Shown: one piece after another, positions 1-7,454 of the stretch | How positions within the stretch are numbered: position 1 is the stretch's first letter | Layout of the letters: the number at the start of each line of letters is the position of its first letter | Assembly (NCBI GenBank): GCA_964490895.1 | Contig: CAZBEI010000111.1 | Location: 1 to 58,488 of the forward strand | Source of the DNA: JACRAO01 sp964490895 | GTDB taxonomy: Bacteria; Bdellovibrionota; UBA1018 | Reading direction: 5' to 3' | DNA length: 58,488 nucleotides | Notes under the pieces: model-generated | Told to the model about the DNA's origin: nothing | Databases searched by the model: none | What the model saw: only the letters and a program-made list of their open reading frames with translations | Program-made: the position numbers and the translations under genes

Positions 1-141
1 CTACTTCAGAACTGTCCAATTTAAGGGCGCACTCAGGCCTTCGGGACGCGGCCCACTCCCTATACAAAAATAGCTCACCCAAAAACCTAATAAATTTTAA
101 AATGCCTTCTGTAAACTTTGTAAACGATGGTTACTGGATGC

Positions 142-189
142 AAATCACTCCACAATTTGCCTGGTAGCCACTCCACTGTGGAGTGATTT
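142..189. terminator. 12-bp perfect inverted repeat, terminator-like
   Basis: AAATCACTCCAC at 142-153 pairs perfectly with GTGGAGTGATTT at 178-189 around a 24-nt loop; the loop end contains a second, nested palindrome (CTCCACTGTGGAG at 171-183). A T-run follows at 187-190. It could end transcription arriving from outside the window, or be part of a mobile repeat, since the right half recurs at 2688. Confidence 0.45.
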
Positions 190-207
190 TCTGAAAAGCT
201 TTTTACC
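171..207 (+). repeat. Dispersed palindromic repeat, copy 1
   Basis: Begins with the near-palindrome CTCCACTGTGGAG and continues into a T-rich tail. It matches the segment starting at 2688 in the same orientation at about 30 of the first 34 positions. The two copies bracket the orphan secreted-gene block 405-2544. Confidence 0.5.
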
Positions 208-404
208 CTGACTTTGAATCTGCAAAATAACGCGCCAACACATCGCGTTACCTTAGTCCGTTTGCTATTTAAAAAAATTCCAGGAAATTAACTAAAAAGT
301 TAAAAAATTACTTTTTATACTTTTTATTAGATATGAGAGAATTGCCAGCACGGGGCTGACTGTTATTTTCATATAAAACGTTTGTAAGATAAAGGGGGAT
401 TCAT

Positions 405-1139
405 ATGAAAAAGAAAAACTGGTTTTTGATCGTGTTTTGCTTGCCACTAGGCAATTTTGCGAGAGCCGAGCTACCCTATAAAATCACGATTATTTTAGAT
501 AAACTCCAATATCAAGCCGAAGCTCAAAAACCATTTCAGACCCAAGATGATGTCCTGAGATCTTATCTTCTCTATGCCAGCTTTAGAGTGGACACTCAAA
601 ACATGCACGCAGTTTCTACTTGCGCCATTCAATTTCTTCCGGACCCGTCTAACAAAGACGAATGGGGCAATGTGATTTCGCCACTCTGGGAAGGGATGAT
701 TGCTCCCTGGTGGATCATCCAGTATGGAGTTTACAATTCGTTTATTAGCAATAACTGGGCGATCTTGCCAGAGGGAGGAGTCTTTCCATGTGCTCTTAAC
801 CAAGACCCAATGACAGTGGGCATCCCTCCTTCGCAACTCCATACTTTAGGAAAAACAGTGGGTGGAAACGATCGAGATCACACACAACCACCACTCATAC
901 CTCCACCCGTAGATGATGACATCTGGATGGCGGAGCTGCGCAGACCTGAGAGCAAAAAAGTCTTACTCATTTTAGACGCAGTCTCCTATGACTTTCATTT
1001 TTTTAAAATCGTCTTAGACCCAATCACTCAGAGCCATTACCACAGCTCTAACTTTAACCCCCTACAAACGCAGTGGAATCCGCACTTTCACATACAGGAA
1101 ATTCTAAAAGCCATGGCCCAGTGGCCGTTTGAGAAATAA
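405..1139 (+). CDS. Secreted protein of unknown function
   Basis: 244 residues starting after a strong Shine-Dalgarno (AAAGGGGGA at 391-399). Residues 1-21 form a classical signal peptide (MKKKN, hydrophobic core, cut near ARA-E), so export to the periplasm or surface is likely. The mature part has two cysteines (in STCAIQF and FPCALNQ) that could form a disulphide and a proline-rich segment near residue 162 (PPLIPPPVDDD). I recognise no family. It converges on the minus-strand gene ending at 1145 with 5 bases between them. It belongs to a block of orphan exported proteins bracketed by a direct repeat. Confidence 0.7.
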   Translation: MKKKNWFLIVFCLPLGNFARAELPYKITIILDKLQYQAEAQKPFQTQDDVLRSYLLYASFRVDTQNMHAVSTCAIQFLPDPSNKDEWGNVISPLWEGMIAPWWIIQYGVYNSFISNNWAILPEGGVFPCALNQDPMTVGIPPSQLHTLGKTVGGNDRDHTQPPLIPPPVDDDIWMAELRRPESKKVLLILDAVSYDFHFFKIVLDPITQSHYHSSNFNPLQTQWNPHFHIQEILKAMAQWPFEK

Positions 1140-1144
1140 AATGA

Positions 1145-1579
1145 CTACTTCAATCTTGAATCATGAACATTGAGAATCCCAAGCATTGACTCGGGAGGTG
1201 CATCAAAAGTACAACCTTTTTCAATCAAGGGAAGCAGCGCCAATCCTGCTAAGGGGTTTGAATAACTGGGGGACGAAAAATATTCAGTCGCGTCATAATT
1301 TTCGCCACCCATTGGTAAAAATGACGAATTTTTTTCTTGAAATAAATGGTGCAATAAAATGGCAACCTGCTTTTGAAGGTCTTTAAATTTTTCTTTTAGT
1401 TCTGGGGCTTTATTGAGCATTCTAAGACCTGCTGTAACATAAGTAACTGACGGATAAAAATAATAAGGAGCCATGCTCATTTGACGGTGTTGAAAAGTTA
1501 ACCGAATAAAGCAAGTTTCGAGTTTTTCAAGCACTATTTCTTTTTTCTCAATCGAGGAACCGGGTAAAATTCGAGCCAT
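1145..1579 (-). CDS. Unknown protein, possibly the 3' half of a split gene
   Basis: 144 residues with no signal peptide, transmembrane segment or recognised domain. It is rich in hydrophobic and aromatic residues (MAPYYFYPSVTYV). Its ATG lies inside the end of the upstream gene (32-nt overlap, +1 frame). The upstream product has a signal peptide and this one does not, so the two may be one exported protein separated by a frameshift, or two overlapping, translationally coupled genes. No Shine-Dalgarno is evident before the ATG, which favours the frameshift reading slightly. Confidence 0.5.
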   Translation of the reverse strand: MARILPGSSIEKKEIVLEKLETCFIRLTFQHRQMSMAPYYFYPSVTYVTAGLRMLNKAPELKEKFKDLQKQVAILLHHLFQEKNSSFLPMGGENYDATEYFSSPSYSNPLAGLALLPLIEKGCTFDAPPESMLGILNVHDSRLK

Positions 1580-2009
1580 ATTTTTCGAACTGATCTTCTA
1601 AATCAGGAAACTGCTTTTGTTGAAAAGACTCTAAAACGAACTGATTTGCATACTCTCGAAACCAATCTGGAGATTTGGTAATAGAAGCTAACCACAGCCA
1701 AAAATATTCGAACTCATCAATCCCCTTTTGAGCAGCAACTGTGGCAAGAGCTCCTATCCAGTCTCCGCTAGACTGAAAAGCAATGTCTTCTTTAAGGTCT
1801 TTTTTCGAATCTATAAAATTTCTCTCTTTGATTATGCTCATTAAACTATCCAGGTTCCTGTACGCGTCACGTTTGGTATTAAATATCCCATTTCCATAAA
1901 TAATGGCCGTGCCGGGGCCCTCACAAGGAGCCGCCCAAGCCTTATCGCAAAAAAAGAAAGTCATTTGAATGAAAAATACCAGCCCTTTATTTTTCACATT
2001 CTGTTCCAT
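1548..2009 (-). CDS. Exported protein of unknown function (N-terminal half?)
   Basis: The start is taken at the ATG at 2009 rather than 2042, because it places a signal peptide at the N-terminus (MEQNVKNKG, hydrophobic core, cut near AWA-APCEG). The mature protein is about 125 residues with a YGNGIFNTKRDA stretch and many aromatic residues; no family recognised. It overlaps the lipoprotein gene upstream by 23 nt and the gene downstream by 32 nt, so the three are probably co-transcribed. See the neighbour at 1145 for a possible frameshift. Confidence 0.55.
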   Translation of the reverse strand: MEQNVKNKGLVFFIQMTFFFCDKAWAAPCEGPGTAIIYGNGIFNTKRDAYRNLDSLMSIIKERNFIDSKKDLKEDIAFQSSGDWIGALATVAAQKGIDEFEYFWLWLASITKSPDWFREYANQFVLESFQQKQFPDLEDQFEKYGSNFTRFLD

Positions 2010-2544
2010 CGTGAGGATAGCTGGGTCCAAGAAATGTTCCATTCAAATGATAATTGTACTCAATGTACTTCATAGTTCGTTCTTTTGTATTAAACACTTT
2101 GGCCTCAGTGTATTCGCCCTCTACAATATTTTCTAGATTGCTATGATCTGCAAATACCGTGCTTAAACAAGCAACTGCTTTTGCCACTTTTCGTAAGGCT
2201 TTCTCAACTTCTTCTTTATTGTTCAATTTTACTTGGAGATCAAACTGACAAGATAATGCCATCTGTCGAAGTGCTTTTTGTTTCCGCTCATCTTTTGGAT
2301 ATCTCGCATAGATCCACCTTTGCACATCATCTCTCAAACCATCATGGTCCGAGTCTATTCCCTCAATAGTTTTTCGTCCGGCTTTGCCAGGATCAGGCGG
2401 AAAGCCAGCGGGAAAGGAAAAATGTTGATCTGCATGGATGATTGCATCTAATTCAGATTTTTTTGTGCACCCATTAAAAAAGTGGAGTGATATAAAAAAC
2501 AAAAAAACTGACAACACATTTGATCTCAAAAAATTCATGTTCAT
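1987..2544 (-). CDS. Lipoprotein with a thrombospondin type-3-like calcium loop
   Basis: 185 residues. The N-terminus is a lipoprotein signal peptide (MNMNFLRSN, hydrophobic core, then FFNGC with the lipidated cysteine near residue 26). A motif near residue 63, DSDHDGLRDD, has the spacing of acidic residues seen in Ca-binding TSP3/EF-hand-like loops common in secreted proteins of this kind of bacterium. The rest is helical and charged, with an internal cysteine pair. First gene of a three-gene minus-strand unit of exported proteins. Function unknown. Confidence 0.65.
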   Translation of the reverse strand: MNMNFLRSNVLSVFLFFISLHFFNGCTKKSELDAIIHADQHFSFPAGFPPDPGKAGRKTIEGIDSDHDGLRDDVQRWIYARYPKDERKQKALRQMALSCQFDLQVKLNNKEEVEKALRKVAKAVACLSTVFADHSNLENIVEGEYTEAKVFNTKERTMKYIEYNYHLNGTFLGPSYPHDGTECEK

Positions 2545-2687
2545 ACTCTATGCAAAAATCATGCTCTGATTTTTATTCTATGTTTCTCATTACAATAGAC
2601 TGTAAATCAAACTCAATGTCCAAAAACCGAACAGAGCTAACGAGTACCTTCAAATTGTTATAACCAAGCCATAGATACACACCCCTG

Positions 2688-2724
2688 CTCCACTGTGGAG
2701 TAACTTTTTGAAAATCTTTTTTAC
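2688..2724 (+). repeat. Dispersed palindromic repeat, copy 2
   Basis: CTCCACTGTGGAG at 2688-2700 followed by a T-rich tail resembling 171-207 (about 30 of 34 positions identical, same orientation). It sits just beyond the stop codon of the DUF1761 gene, so it may also act as that gene's 3' end. Confidence 0.5.
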
Positions 2725-3167
2725 TACCTCCAAAAAGCTAGGATCTGTGCGATGAGCTGTAGACTCAAAAAATCATACGAAGCATTGATAAAAAATAACT
2801 TCCAGGGGCGATTTTCCCAAGATATCTTTCCAAATTGCATCGGGACATAGAAGCCAAGCCAAGTAAAAAATCCTCCAAAGAATCCATAACAGGCATTTGC
2901 TGCATCTTGGCCGACTCCCCAAACCGAAGGACGCCAGACTTGTGTGGTGTGAGCCAAGACGTAAGTGGTGAGAAAGAGCCCAAGAATCTGGAGAGCAAAA
3001 GCTCTCATCATCACCTCTTTTTTAGGCTTTTGATCCATCTTGATGCCCATGATCTTTGCCCATGACTTTCCAAAAAGTGGACCATACCAGAGAAATCCGA
3101 AAAAAAATGCTGCCACCATAGCCAATAGTATCGCCTGCCAATTTAAAATGAGATGAGGTTCTTGCAT
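2724..3167 (-). CDS. DUF1761 family membrane protein
   Basis: 147 residues with four predicted transmembrane segments (about 10-30, 57-72, 88-105 and 122-143). The N-terminal pattern NWQAILLAMVAAFFFGFLWYG and the following GPLFGKSW are typical of the DUF1761 family, inner-membrane proteins of unknown role. It follows pgeF by 21 bases on the same strand and may be the last gene of that unit. No further functional clue. Confidence 0.75.
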   Translation of the reverse strand: MQEPHLILNWQAILLAMVAAFFFGFLWYGPLFGKSWAKIMGIKMDQKPKKEVMMRAFALQILGLFLTTYVLAHTTQVWRPSVWGVGQDAANACYGFFGGFFTWLGFYVPMQFGKISWENRPWKLFFINASYDFLSLQLIAQILAFWR

Positions 3168-3188
3168 AATGATGATTGTACAGGAACT

Positions 3189-3836
3189 TTAAACTTTTAG
3201 ACAAGGGGTTTTCATAATGCACGAATACTGCCTCTTGCCCTGATTTCCTTTTCGGTAGCTGAAAAACTGGCCGGAGCACCGTGTGCAAAATCGGAGTATG
3301 TCTACTTCTTTGACTCCTATTTTTTTGAGCTCATGTGCATTTATATTTTGCAAATCTAAGTAGTTTTGTTTTTGAAAACCGATACCGTTGAATTTATTTT
3401 TAAATTCTAAAAAAAGCTCCGGGCTCACTTCGTAACAACAAGGCCCAATCGAAGGCCCAATGGCGGCCACCCAGTCCTTTGGATTTTCGTTATTTTTTGT
3501 GAGAATGCTCCCAAAATTTTGGATGATTTGACCCAAAGTGCCCCTCCACCCTGCATGGAGGGCGGCCACTAATTTCCCGTTTTTCTGAGCCAGTAAAATC
3601 GGCACACAATCTGCTGTGGCAATGACAATGGGGATGTCATTTTTAGAAGTCCAAACCCCATCTGCCTCCCCGCCACTTTCTTTGGGCGCTATCGCTTGAA
3701 AAATTTTTACCCCATGCACCTGCTTCATCATAGGGCGCGCATCCCATGCATTTTTAAAGTTTTCTGGAATGGGTTCTGCCATTGTTCCAAACCCATGCGA
3801 AACTCCTATCACTCCAGTAAGAATTTTACTTTGCAT
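3189..3836 (-). CDS. pgeF: Peptidoglycan editing factor / laccase-domain protein
   Basis: 215 residues of the YfiH/PgeF (Cu-oxidase_4) family. In E. coli PgeF removes wrongly incorporated L-Ser from the peptidoglycan precursor UDP-MurNAc; other members show purine-nucleoside or polyphenol oxidase activity. The conserved metal-site residues are visible: His in QVHG (near residue 41), Cys in ATADCVPIL (near 77) and His in ALHAGWRGT (near 94). Length is slightly short of the usual ~240. The start overlaps the end of the rluD-like gene by 11 nt, a common pairing (rluD-pgeF), so the two are co-transcribed. Confidence 0.88.
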   Translation of the reverse strand: MQSKILTGVIGVSHGFGTMAEPIPENFKNAWDARPMMKQVHGVKIFQAIAPKESGGEADGVWTSKNDIPIVIATADCVPILLAQKNGKLVAALHAGWRGTLGQIIQNFGSILTKNNENPKDWVAAIGPSIGPCCYEVSPELFLEFKNKFNGIGFQKQNYLDLQNINAHELKKIGVKEVDILRFCTRCSGQFFSYRKGNQGKRQYSCIMKTPCLKV

Positions 3837-4881
3837 AGGGTCTCAACATTTCCAAAAGATCACTAAAAGCCTCTGGCGGTCGAGCCTGAAATTTCATCTC
3901 TTTTTCAGTGACTGGGTGCAAAAAGCTAATCTCACGAGCATGCAACGCTTGCCCCAAAAGAGTGCGGACTTTGTGTTTAATTTTCTCAGGAAGCGCCAGC
4001 CATTTTTCTTGTTTTAGAGAGGCCACTCCATAGAGTGGATCACCTAAAATAGAATTCCCAAGGGCAGTCAAATGGACTCTAATTTGGTGAGTGCGCCCTG
4101 TTTTTAATTGGGCTTCTATTAAAGAGGCGAATGGTAAAGCTGCGAATGGTAGAGCTGCAAAGGGGCTACCTTTGTTAGAAAAATACTTTTTCAAAACCCT
4201 AAAATGAGTCACCGCTTTTTTTCCATTTTTAGTCTGGATGGACATTTTTTTTCGGTCTTTTGGATTTCTTCCAATCAGAGTTTCCATTTCAATATCTTTT
4301 TTAGGAGACCCATAACAAAGTGCCCAGTAGATTTTTTTCACCTCTTGTCTTGAAAAAGCTTGGGTTAATTTTTGGTGGGCCAGGTCTGTTTTGGCCACGA
4401 CCAATGCTCCACTCGTAAACTGATCTAGACGATGGACAATGCCAGGGCGAATTTTTCCTCCAATGCCACTGAGATTTTTAATATGATAGAGGAGCGCATG
4501 AACTAAAGTCGGACTTTTTTGGGTGGTCGCAGGATGGACAATAAGCCCTTGGGGTTTGTTTAGGACCAAAAGATGGGAATCTTGATATAAAATTTCTAAA
4601 GGAATATTTTCAGGTTCAATCAATAGAGGTTCTAGCTCTGGAAGTTCTAGCTCTATATCATTTCCTATTTGCAATGGTGTCCCTGATTTTGTGAGAAGTA
4701 GACCATTGCGTTTGATTTTTCCCTGTTCGATTAATTGTTGAACCCTATTTCTAGAAAAAGTTTGTTGAGGAGGATTATCCCAAACTCCCAATTCATTTTT
4801 CAGAGCCGCCAAAATCAAGGCATCCGCTCGGTTAAACTGAGTCGGACTCTCTTGAATGATCCATTTCCAGTGAGAGCTCAT
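3826..4881 (-). CDS. rluD: RluA/RluD-family 23S rRNA pseudouridine synthase
   Basis: 351 residues. An N-terminal S4-type RNA-binding domain (about 46-95, RNRVQQLIEQGKI) is followed by a pseudouridine synthase domain with the catalytic HRLD motif (GIVHRLDQFTSGALV, near residue 147) and the TGRTHQIRVH signature (near 265). Members isomerise uridines in 23S rRNA. Just before TGRTHQ the protein has an unusual repeat (ALPFAALPFA) encoded by a 15-nt tandem repeat. The ATG overlaps the stop of the J-like gene as ATGA, implying coupled translation. RluD rather than RluC is inferred from the S4 domain and the pgeF linkage. Confidence 0.85.
   Translation of the reverse strand: MSSHWKWIIQESPTQFNRADALILAALKNELGVWDNPPQQTFSRNRVQQLIEQGKIKRNGLLLTKSGTPLQIGNDIELELPELEPLLIEPENIPLEILYQDSHLLVLNKPQGLIVHPATTQKSPTLVHALLYHIKNLSGIGGKIRPGIVHRLDQFTSGALVVAKTDLAHQKLTQAFSRQEVKKIYWALCYGSPKKDIEMETLIGRNPKDRKKMSIQTKNGKKAVTHFRVLKKYFSNKGSPFAALPFAALPFASLIEAQLKTGRTHQIRVHLTALGNSILGDPLYGVASLKQEKWLALPEKIKHKVRTLLGQALHAREISFLHPVTEKEMKFQARPPEAFSDLLEMLRPYAK
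4127..4171. repeat. Three 15-nt tandem units inside rluD
   Basis: Units GCGAATGGTAAAGCT (4127-4141), GCGAATGGTAGAGCT (4142-4156) and a diverged third (4157-4171). Unit length is a multiple of three, so the frame is kept; it adds an Ala-Leu-Pro-Phe-Ala repeat on the protein just before the conserved TGRTHQ strand. Confidence 0.75.
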
Positions 4882-5492
4882 TTTGCCTGTGTTTTTTTAT
4901 AGCGTTCCAAATAGCTTGAAGTGACTTTATCTACAGGAAGTTTCAGTTGCTTTGCAATTTGGATTAAAAATCCTCTCAAGAAAACTACAGCAGGCAAGAC
5001 TGAAAAATTTTCTTCTTCAATCGCTGTTAAGTATTTCTTACTAATTTTTGTAATTTGAGAGAGTTCCTCAAGTGAGATTTTTTTTAGCTCCCTACGCTGT
5101 CTCAGGAACAAACCTCTCCACTCTGTTTGTTCTGAAAGTGGCGCTAGTGGTGGAACAAGAGGAGAGGTCATCGGCGGGGGGGGTACAAAGTCAGTAGAAG
5201 GTGGAATTAAAATAGAATTTTCGTTGTCTGTTTTTTCCATGGGAGCTGGCACCATTCCAAAATTTTGATCGTAATCCCTTTTTTTTTCTGGATGTGAGAG
5301 AAACTGATAGGCCTCTTCTATTTTTTCTAAGATGGTTTCTGTCTCAAAACTATCCATGAGAGTGTAAACAGCTGCACTGTCTTTTTTGTAAGCACCTTTT
5401 AGCCGCTGATAGGCTTCTCGAATGTCTTGTGCGGTGGCGTCTGGAGAGATTTCGAGCACTTCGTAATAGTTTGTGTTTTCTCCGAAAATCAT
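4878..5492 (-). CDS. J-like domain fused to a RodZ-type helix-turn-helix
   Basis: 204 residues. Residues 7-80 look like a DnaJ J-domain (NYYEVLEISPDATAQDIREAY at the start, HPEKKRDYD at the end), but the loop between helices II and III, where HPD should be, reads KKDSA; stimulation of DnaK is therefore doubtful. A proline-rich linker (about 95-125) leads to an HTH_25-type domain (about 128-195: LRQRRELKKISLEELSQITK) like the cytoplasmic part of RodZ, but no transmembrane segment follows. It lies 2 bases after the MinD/ParA-like ATPase gene and overlaps rluD, suggesting a joint role in cell organisation with the ATPase; this is inference. Confidence 0.75.
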   Translation of the reverse strand: MIFGENTNYYEVLEISPDATAQDIREAYQRLKGAYKKDSAAVYTLMDSFETETILEKIEEAYQFLSHPEKKRDYDQNFGMVPAPMEKTDNENSILIPPSTDFVPPPPMTSPLVPPLAPLSEQTEWRGLFLRQRRELKKISLEELSQITKISKKYLTAIEEENFSVLPAVVFLRGFLIQIAKQLKLPVDKVTSSYLERYKKTQAK

Positions 5493-5494
5493 AG

Positions 5495-6496
5495 TTAAGA
5501 ACTTCTTAAATCGCTCGATTTGTGAATCATTTGATGAGTCATTTGTTCTAAGGAAATTGAAAATTTAGAATTTGGGAACTCTAAAAGAAGGGGACGCTTT
5601 TTCCTGACCGCTTGCCAAACGAAAGGATCATAATCTAGATTTCCAAGGTAATCCATGTCAATTCCGAAATACCTTTTGCATACTGTTTTTACTGAACGCC
5701 CAATCTCAATATCTGTTTGAGTGCGGGTTTGATTGACAATAAGTTTCGGTTGAAATTTTTCAATTTCATTTTTTAATTTAACTGCGAGTTCTAAACTTGT
5801 TTTGCTGGCCTCGCGGTAAAGGTCCGAAGGAGTAATAATTTTAGAGTTATTTTTCGGGTCCATGACTTGATCTACAAGAGAGCGAATTTGAGCAAACTCG
5901 GGGTTGAGTTTGATTCTTCTATAATAGACTCCCTTGATAAATCGATAGGCATTTTCGATGGATGTGGGCTCTGGCAGGAGCACAATAAAACCCACATCGC
6001 TAAAGGCAAAAAAATCCAAAGTATTGAGATTGGTGCCAGCGCCCAAATCAAATATTAAATAATCAGCATTGAGTTCCCAAATTGCGTTTAAAAAGTGTGT
6101 TTTTGCAAGGTGTGGAAGATTCGCAATATCCAAAGAGTCTTGTGCTCCGCTGATGAGCTCGACATTGGGTATTTCGGTAGGAGCAACACAAGCGGACAAG
6201 GACGGCTCTCTGTTTGTAATAAAATCGTTGAGTGATTGTTTTGGGAGATCCACTCCTAAAGAGGTGTGGAGGTTGGCGCCTCCTAGGTCTAAATCAATGG
6301 CAATGACCTTATAGCCCAAACGAGAAAGAGAAATCGCAAAATTAGAGGCAATTAAACTTTTTCCAATGCCACCTTTTCCTCCACCTATCGACCAAATTTG
6401 TTTGATTCGAGTGTGTGCTGGTGGCTTTAATGGCAAAAAATACTCCATCTGAGATGGGGAAGGGCCGGCTGGGGGGGTGGATTCGATTACTTGCAC
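5495..6496 (-). CDS. MinD/ParA/FleN-type P-loop ATPase
   Basis: 333 residues starting at a GTG. The deviant Walker A motif GGGKGGIGKS (near residue 38) with the signature lysine, the A' motif AIDLDLGGANLH and FDLGAGTN (Walker B region) place it in the MinD/ParA superfamily, most like the FleN/YlxH group. Such ATPases position division sites, chromosomes, flagella or polar complexes by ATP-driven dimerisation and membrane or nucleoid binding. No C-terminal amphipathic MinD helix is obvious and there is no minC/minE or parB next to it. It heads the unit ATPase - J/HTH - rluD - pgeF. Confidence 0.8.
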   Translation of the reverse strand: MQVIESTPPAGPSPSQMEYFLPLKPPAHTRIKQIWSIGGGKGGIGKSLIASNFAISLSRLGYKVIAIDLDLGGANLHTSLGVDLPKQSLNDFITNREPSLSACVAPTEIPNVELISGAQDSLDIANLPHLAKTHFLNAIWELNADYLIFDLGAGTNLNTLDFFAFSDVGFIVLLPEPTSIENAYRFIKGVYYRRIKLNPEFAQIRSLVDQVMDPKNNSKIITPSDLYREASKTSLELAVKLKNEIEKFQPKLIVNQTRTQTDIEIGRSVKTVCKRYFGIDMDYLGNLDYDPFVWQAVRKKRPLLLEFPNSKFSISLEQMTHQMIHKSSDLRSS

Positions 6497-6561
6497 TTGA
6501 ATTTTATTGGCCTCATTTGTTAATGATTTAGCCCTTAGACCTTAGGTGTCAAGGCGAATTA

Positions 6562-6583
6562 ACTGCGAACCCTATTTCGCAGT
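6562..6583. promoter_or_regulatory. 8-bp perfect inverted repeat in a divergent intergenic region
   Basis: ACTGCGAA (6562-6569) and TTCGCAGT (6576-6583) with a 6-nt centre, roughly midway between the divergent ATPase gene and the sigma-54 promoter at 6741. The distance of about 160-180 bp upstream of a sigma-54 promoter is where activator-binding sites usually lie, so it is a candidate enhancer. No U-run follows, so a terminator is less likely. Confidence 0.4.
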
Positions 6584-6740
6584 CAGAGTGAAAATCGGGA
6601 AGTCGACTTTGCTTGTCACCCGAGGATTTTAAAAATCTAATAATTTAACGCGATGCATTTTTTTCTATTGTCTTAACATGCTGTTTTTATTGAATATATT
6701 ACCTCAAAAAAAGACCCTAAAACAACGAATTTTTTTGGTT

Positions 6741-6756
6741 TGGCACTACTTTTGCT
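6741..6756 (+). promoter_or_regulatory. Sigma-54 (-24/-12) promoter
   Basis: TGGCAC-N5-TTGCT with the GG and GC pairs at 6742-6743 and 6754-6755, the exact spacing needed by RpoN. It matches the consensus at nearly every informative position. Transcription would begin near 6766, immediately before the AGGAG at 6769-6773, giving a very short leader ahead of the lipid-kinase start. Confidence 0.75.
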
Positions 6757-6776
6757 CTCCTTTGTCTTAGGAGCAT

Positions 6777-7454
6777 ATGTTTCATATGAAGGAAATCGCA
6801 CAAACCACGTCGTTGCCCTTTCGCCTATCCATCAGAAGTGATCTCCATTTGGCCAGAAAAATATGGCATTTAGGGATGGGCACATTGATTGCCGGCATTT
6901 ATATGAATGGTGTTTCGAAGGCTGTTGCGGTGATCATTTTAGGTAGTTTTTTTGGTTTAGACTTATTCGTTGAGATGTTTCGACTTCGTGTGCCCTCTTT
7001 TAATGCAAAAGTACTGCGCTATTGGGGGATTTTGATGAGGAATAATGAAACTACAGAGTTCAGCGGGGTGCCCTATTACCTGGCCTCTTCTTGTTTGGCG
7101 ATTGCTTTATTTCCAGCTCCAGTGGCTTCTTTGAGTATTTTGCTTTTAGCTTTTGGAGATCCCTTTGCTTCTCTTTTTGGAAATTTGTTTGGACATTGGG
7201 GTCCTCGATTTAAAAGTGGAAAGACCCTCATTGGAACGTCAGTGGGAGTACTCACTTGCGCGACTGTGAGCTATTTTTTCTTAAAATCACAAATGACAGA
7301 TCTCCCTAAACATATGCTTTATCAGATTTCCATTATCGGAGGCCTGGTCGGGGGAATTTCGGAGCTCCTGCCCCTAGAAATTGATGATAACTTTTCTGTG
7401 CCCATGGTGTCTGGGTTTGTCCTTTGGTTTGTCCTTATCCTTTATGGATTGTAA
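6777..7454 (+). CDS. SEC59/DGK1/VTE5-family CTP-dependent lipid kinase-like membrane protein
   Basis: 225 residues with about six transmembrane segments. The conserved family block is present: RKIWHLGMG near residue 27, GDPFASLFGNLFG near 126 and the SGKTLIGTSVG stretch near 148 corresponding to the KSxEGS motif of dolichol kinase, yeast CTP-dependent diacylglycerol kinase and phytol kinase. Bacterial members are often labelled phosphatidate cytidylyltransferase; the true substrate is unknown. The start may be 6777 or the second ATG at 6786; AGGAG at 6769 is 3 and 12 bases upstream of them. A near-perfect sigma-54 promoter precedes it, so expression is probably conditional. Confidence 0.75.
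   Translation: MFHMKEIAQTTSLPFRLSIRSDLHLARKIWHLGMGTLIAGIYMNGVSKAVAVIILGSFFGLDLFVEMFRLRVPSFNAKVLRYWGILMRNNETTEFSGVPYYLASSCLAIALFPAPVASLSILLLAFGDPFASLFGNLFGHWGPRFKSGKTLIGTSVGVLTCATVSYFFLKSQMTDLPKHMLYQISIIGGLVGGISELLPLEIDDNFSVPMVSGFVLWFVLILYGL

Larger units (their letters stand above)
1..404. other. Left-edge non-coding stretch
   Basis: No convincing gene. A GC-rich patch at about 28-60 stands out from the AT-rich surroundings. A short minus-strand open frame of about 25 codons ends in a stop exactly at base 1-3 and is too short to call. The stretch also holds a strong inverted repeat (142-189) and the first copy of a dispersed repeat (171-207), listed separately. From about 280 to 340 it is very AT-rich and probably carries the promoter of the gene at 405, although no clean -35/-10 pair was found. 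Confidence 0.5.

Noticed and set aside
1..78. Minus-strand short frame ending exactly at the window edge
   Set aside because: About 25 codons, no ribosome-binding site, and the GC-rich content can produce open frames by chance.
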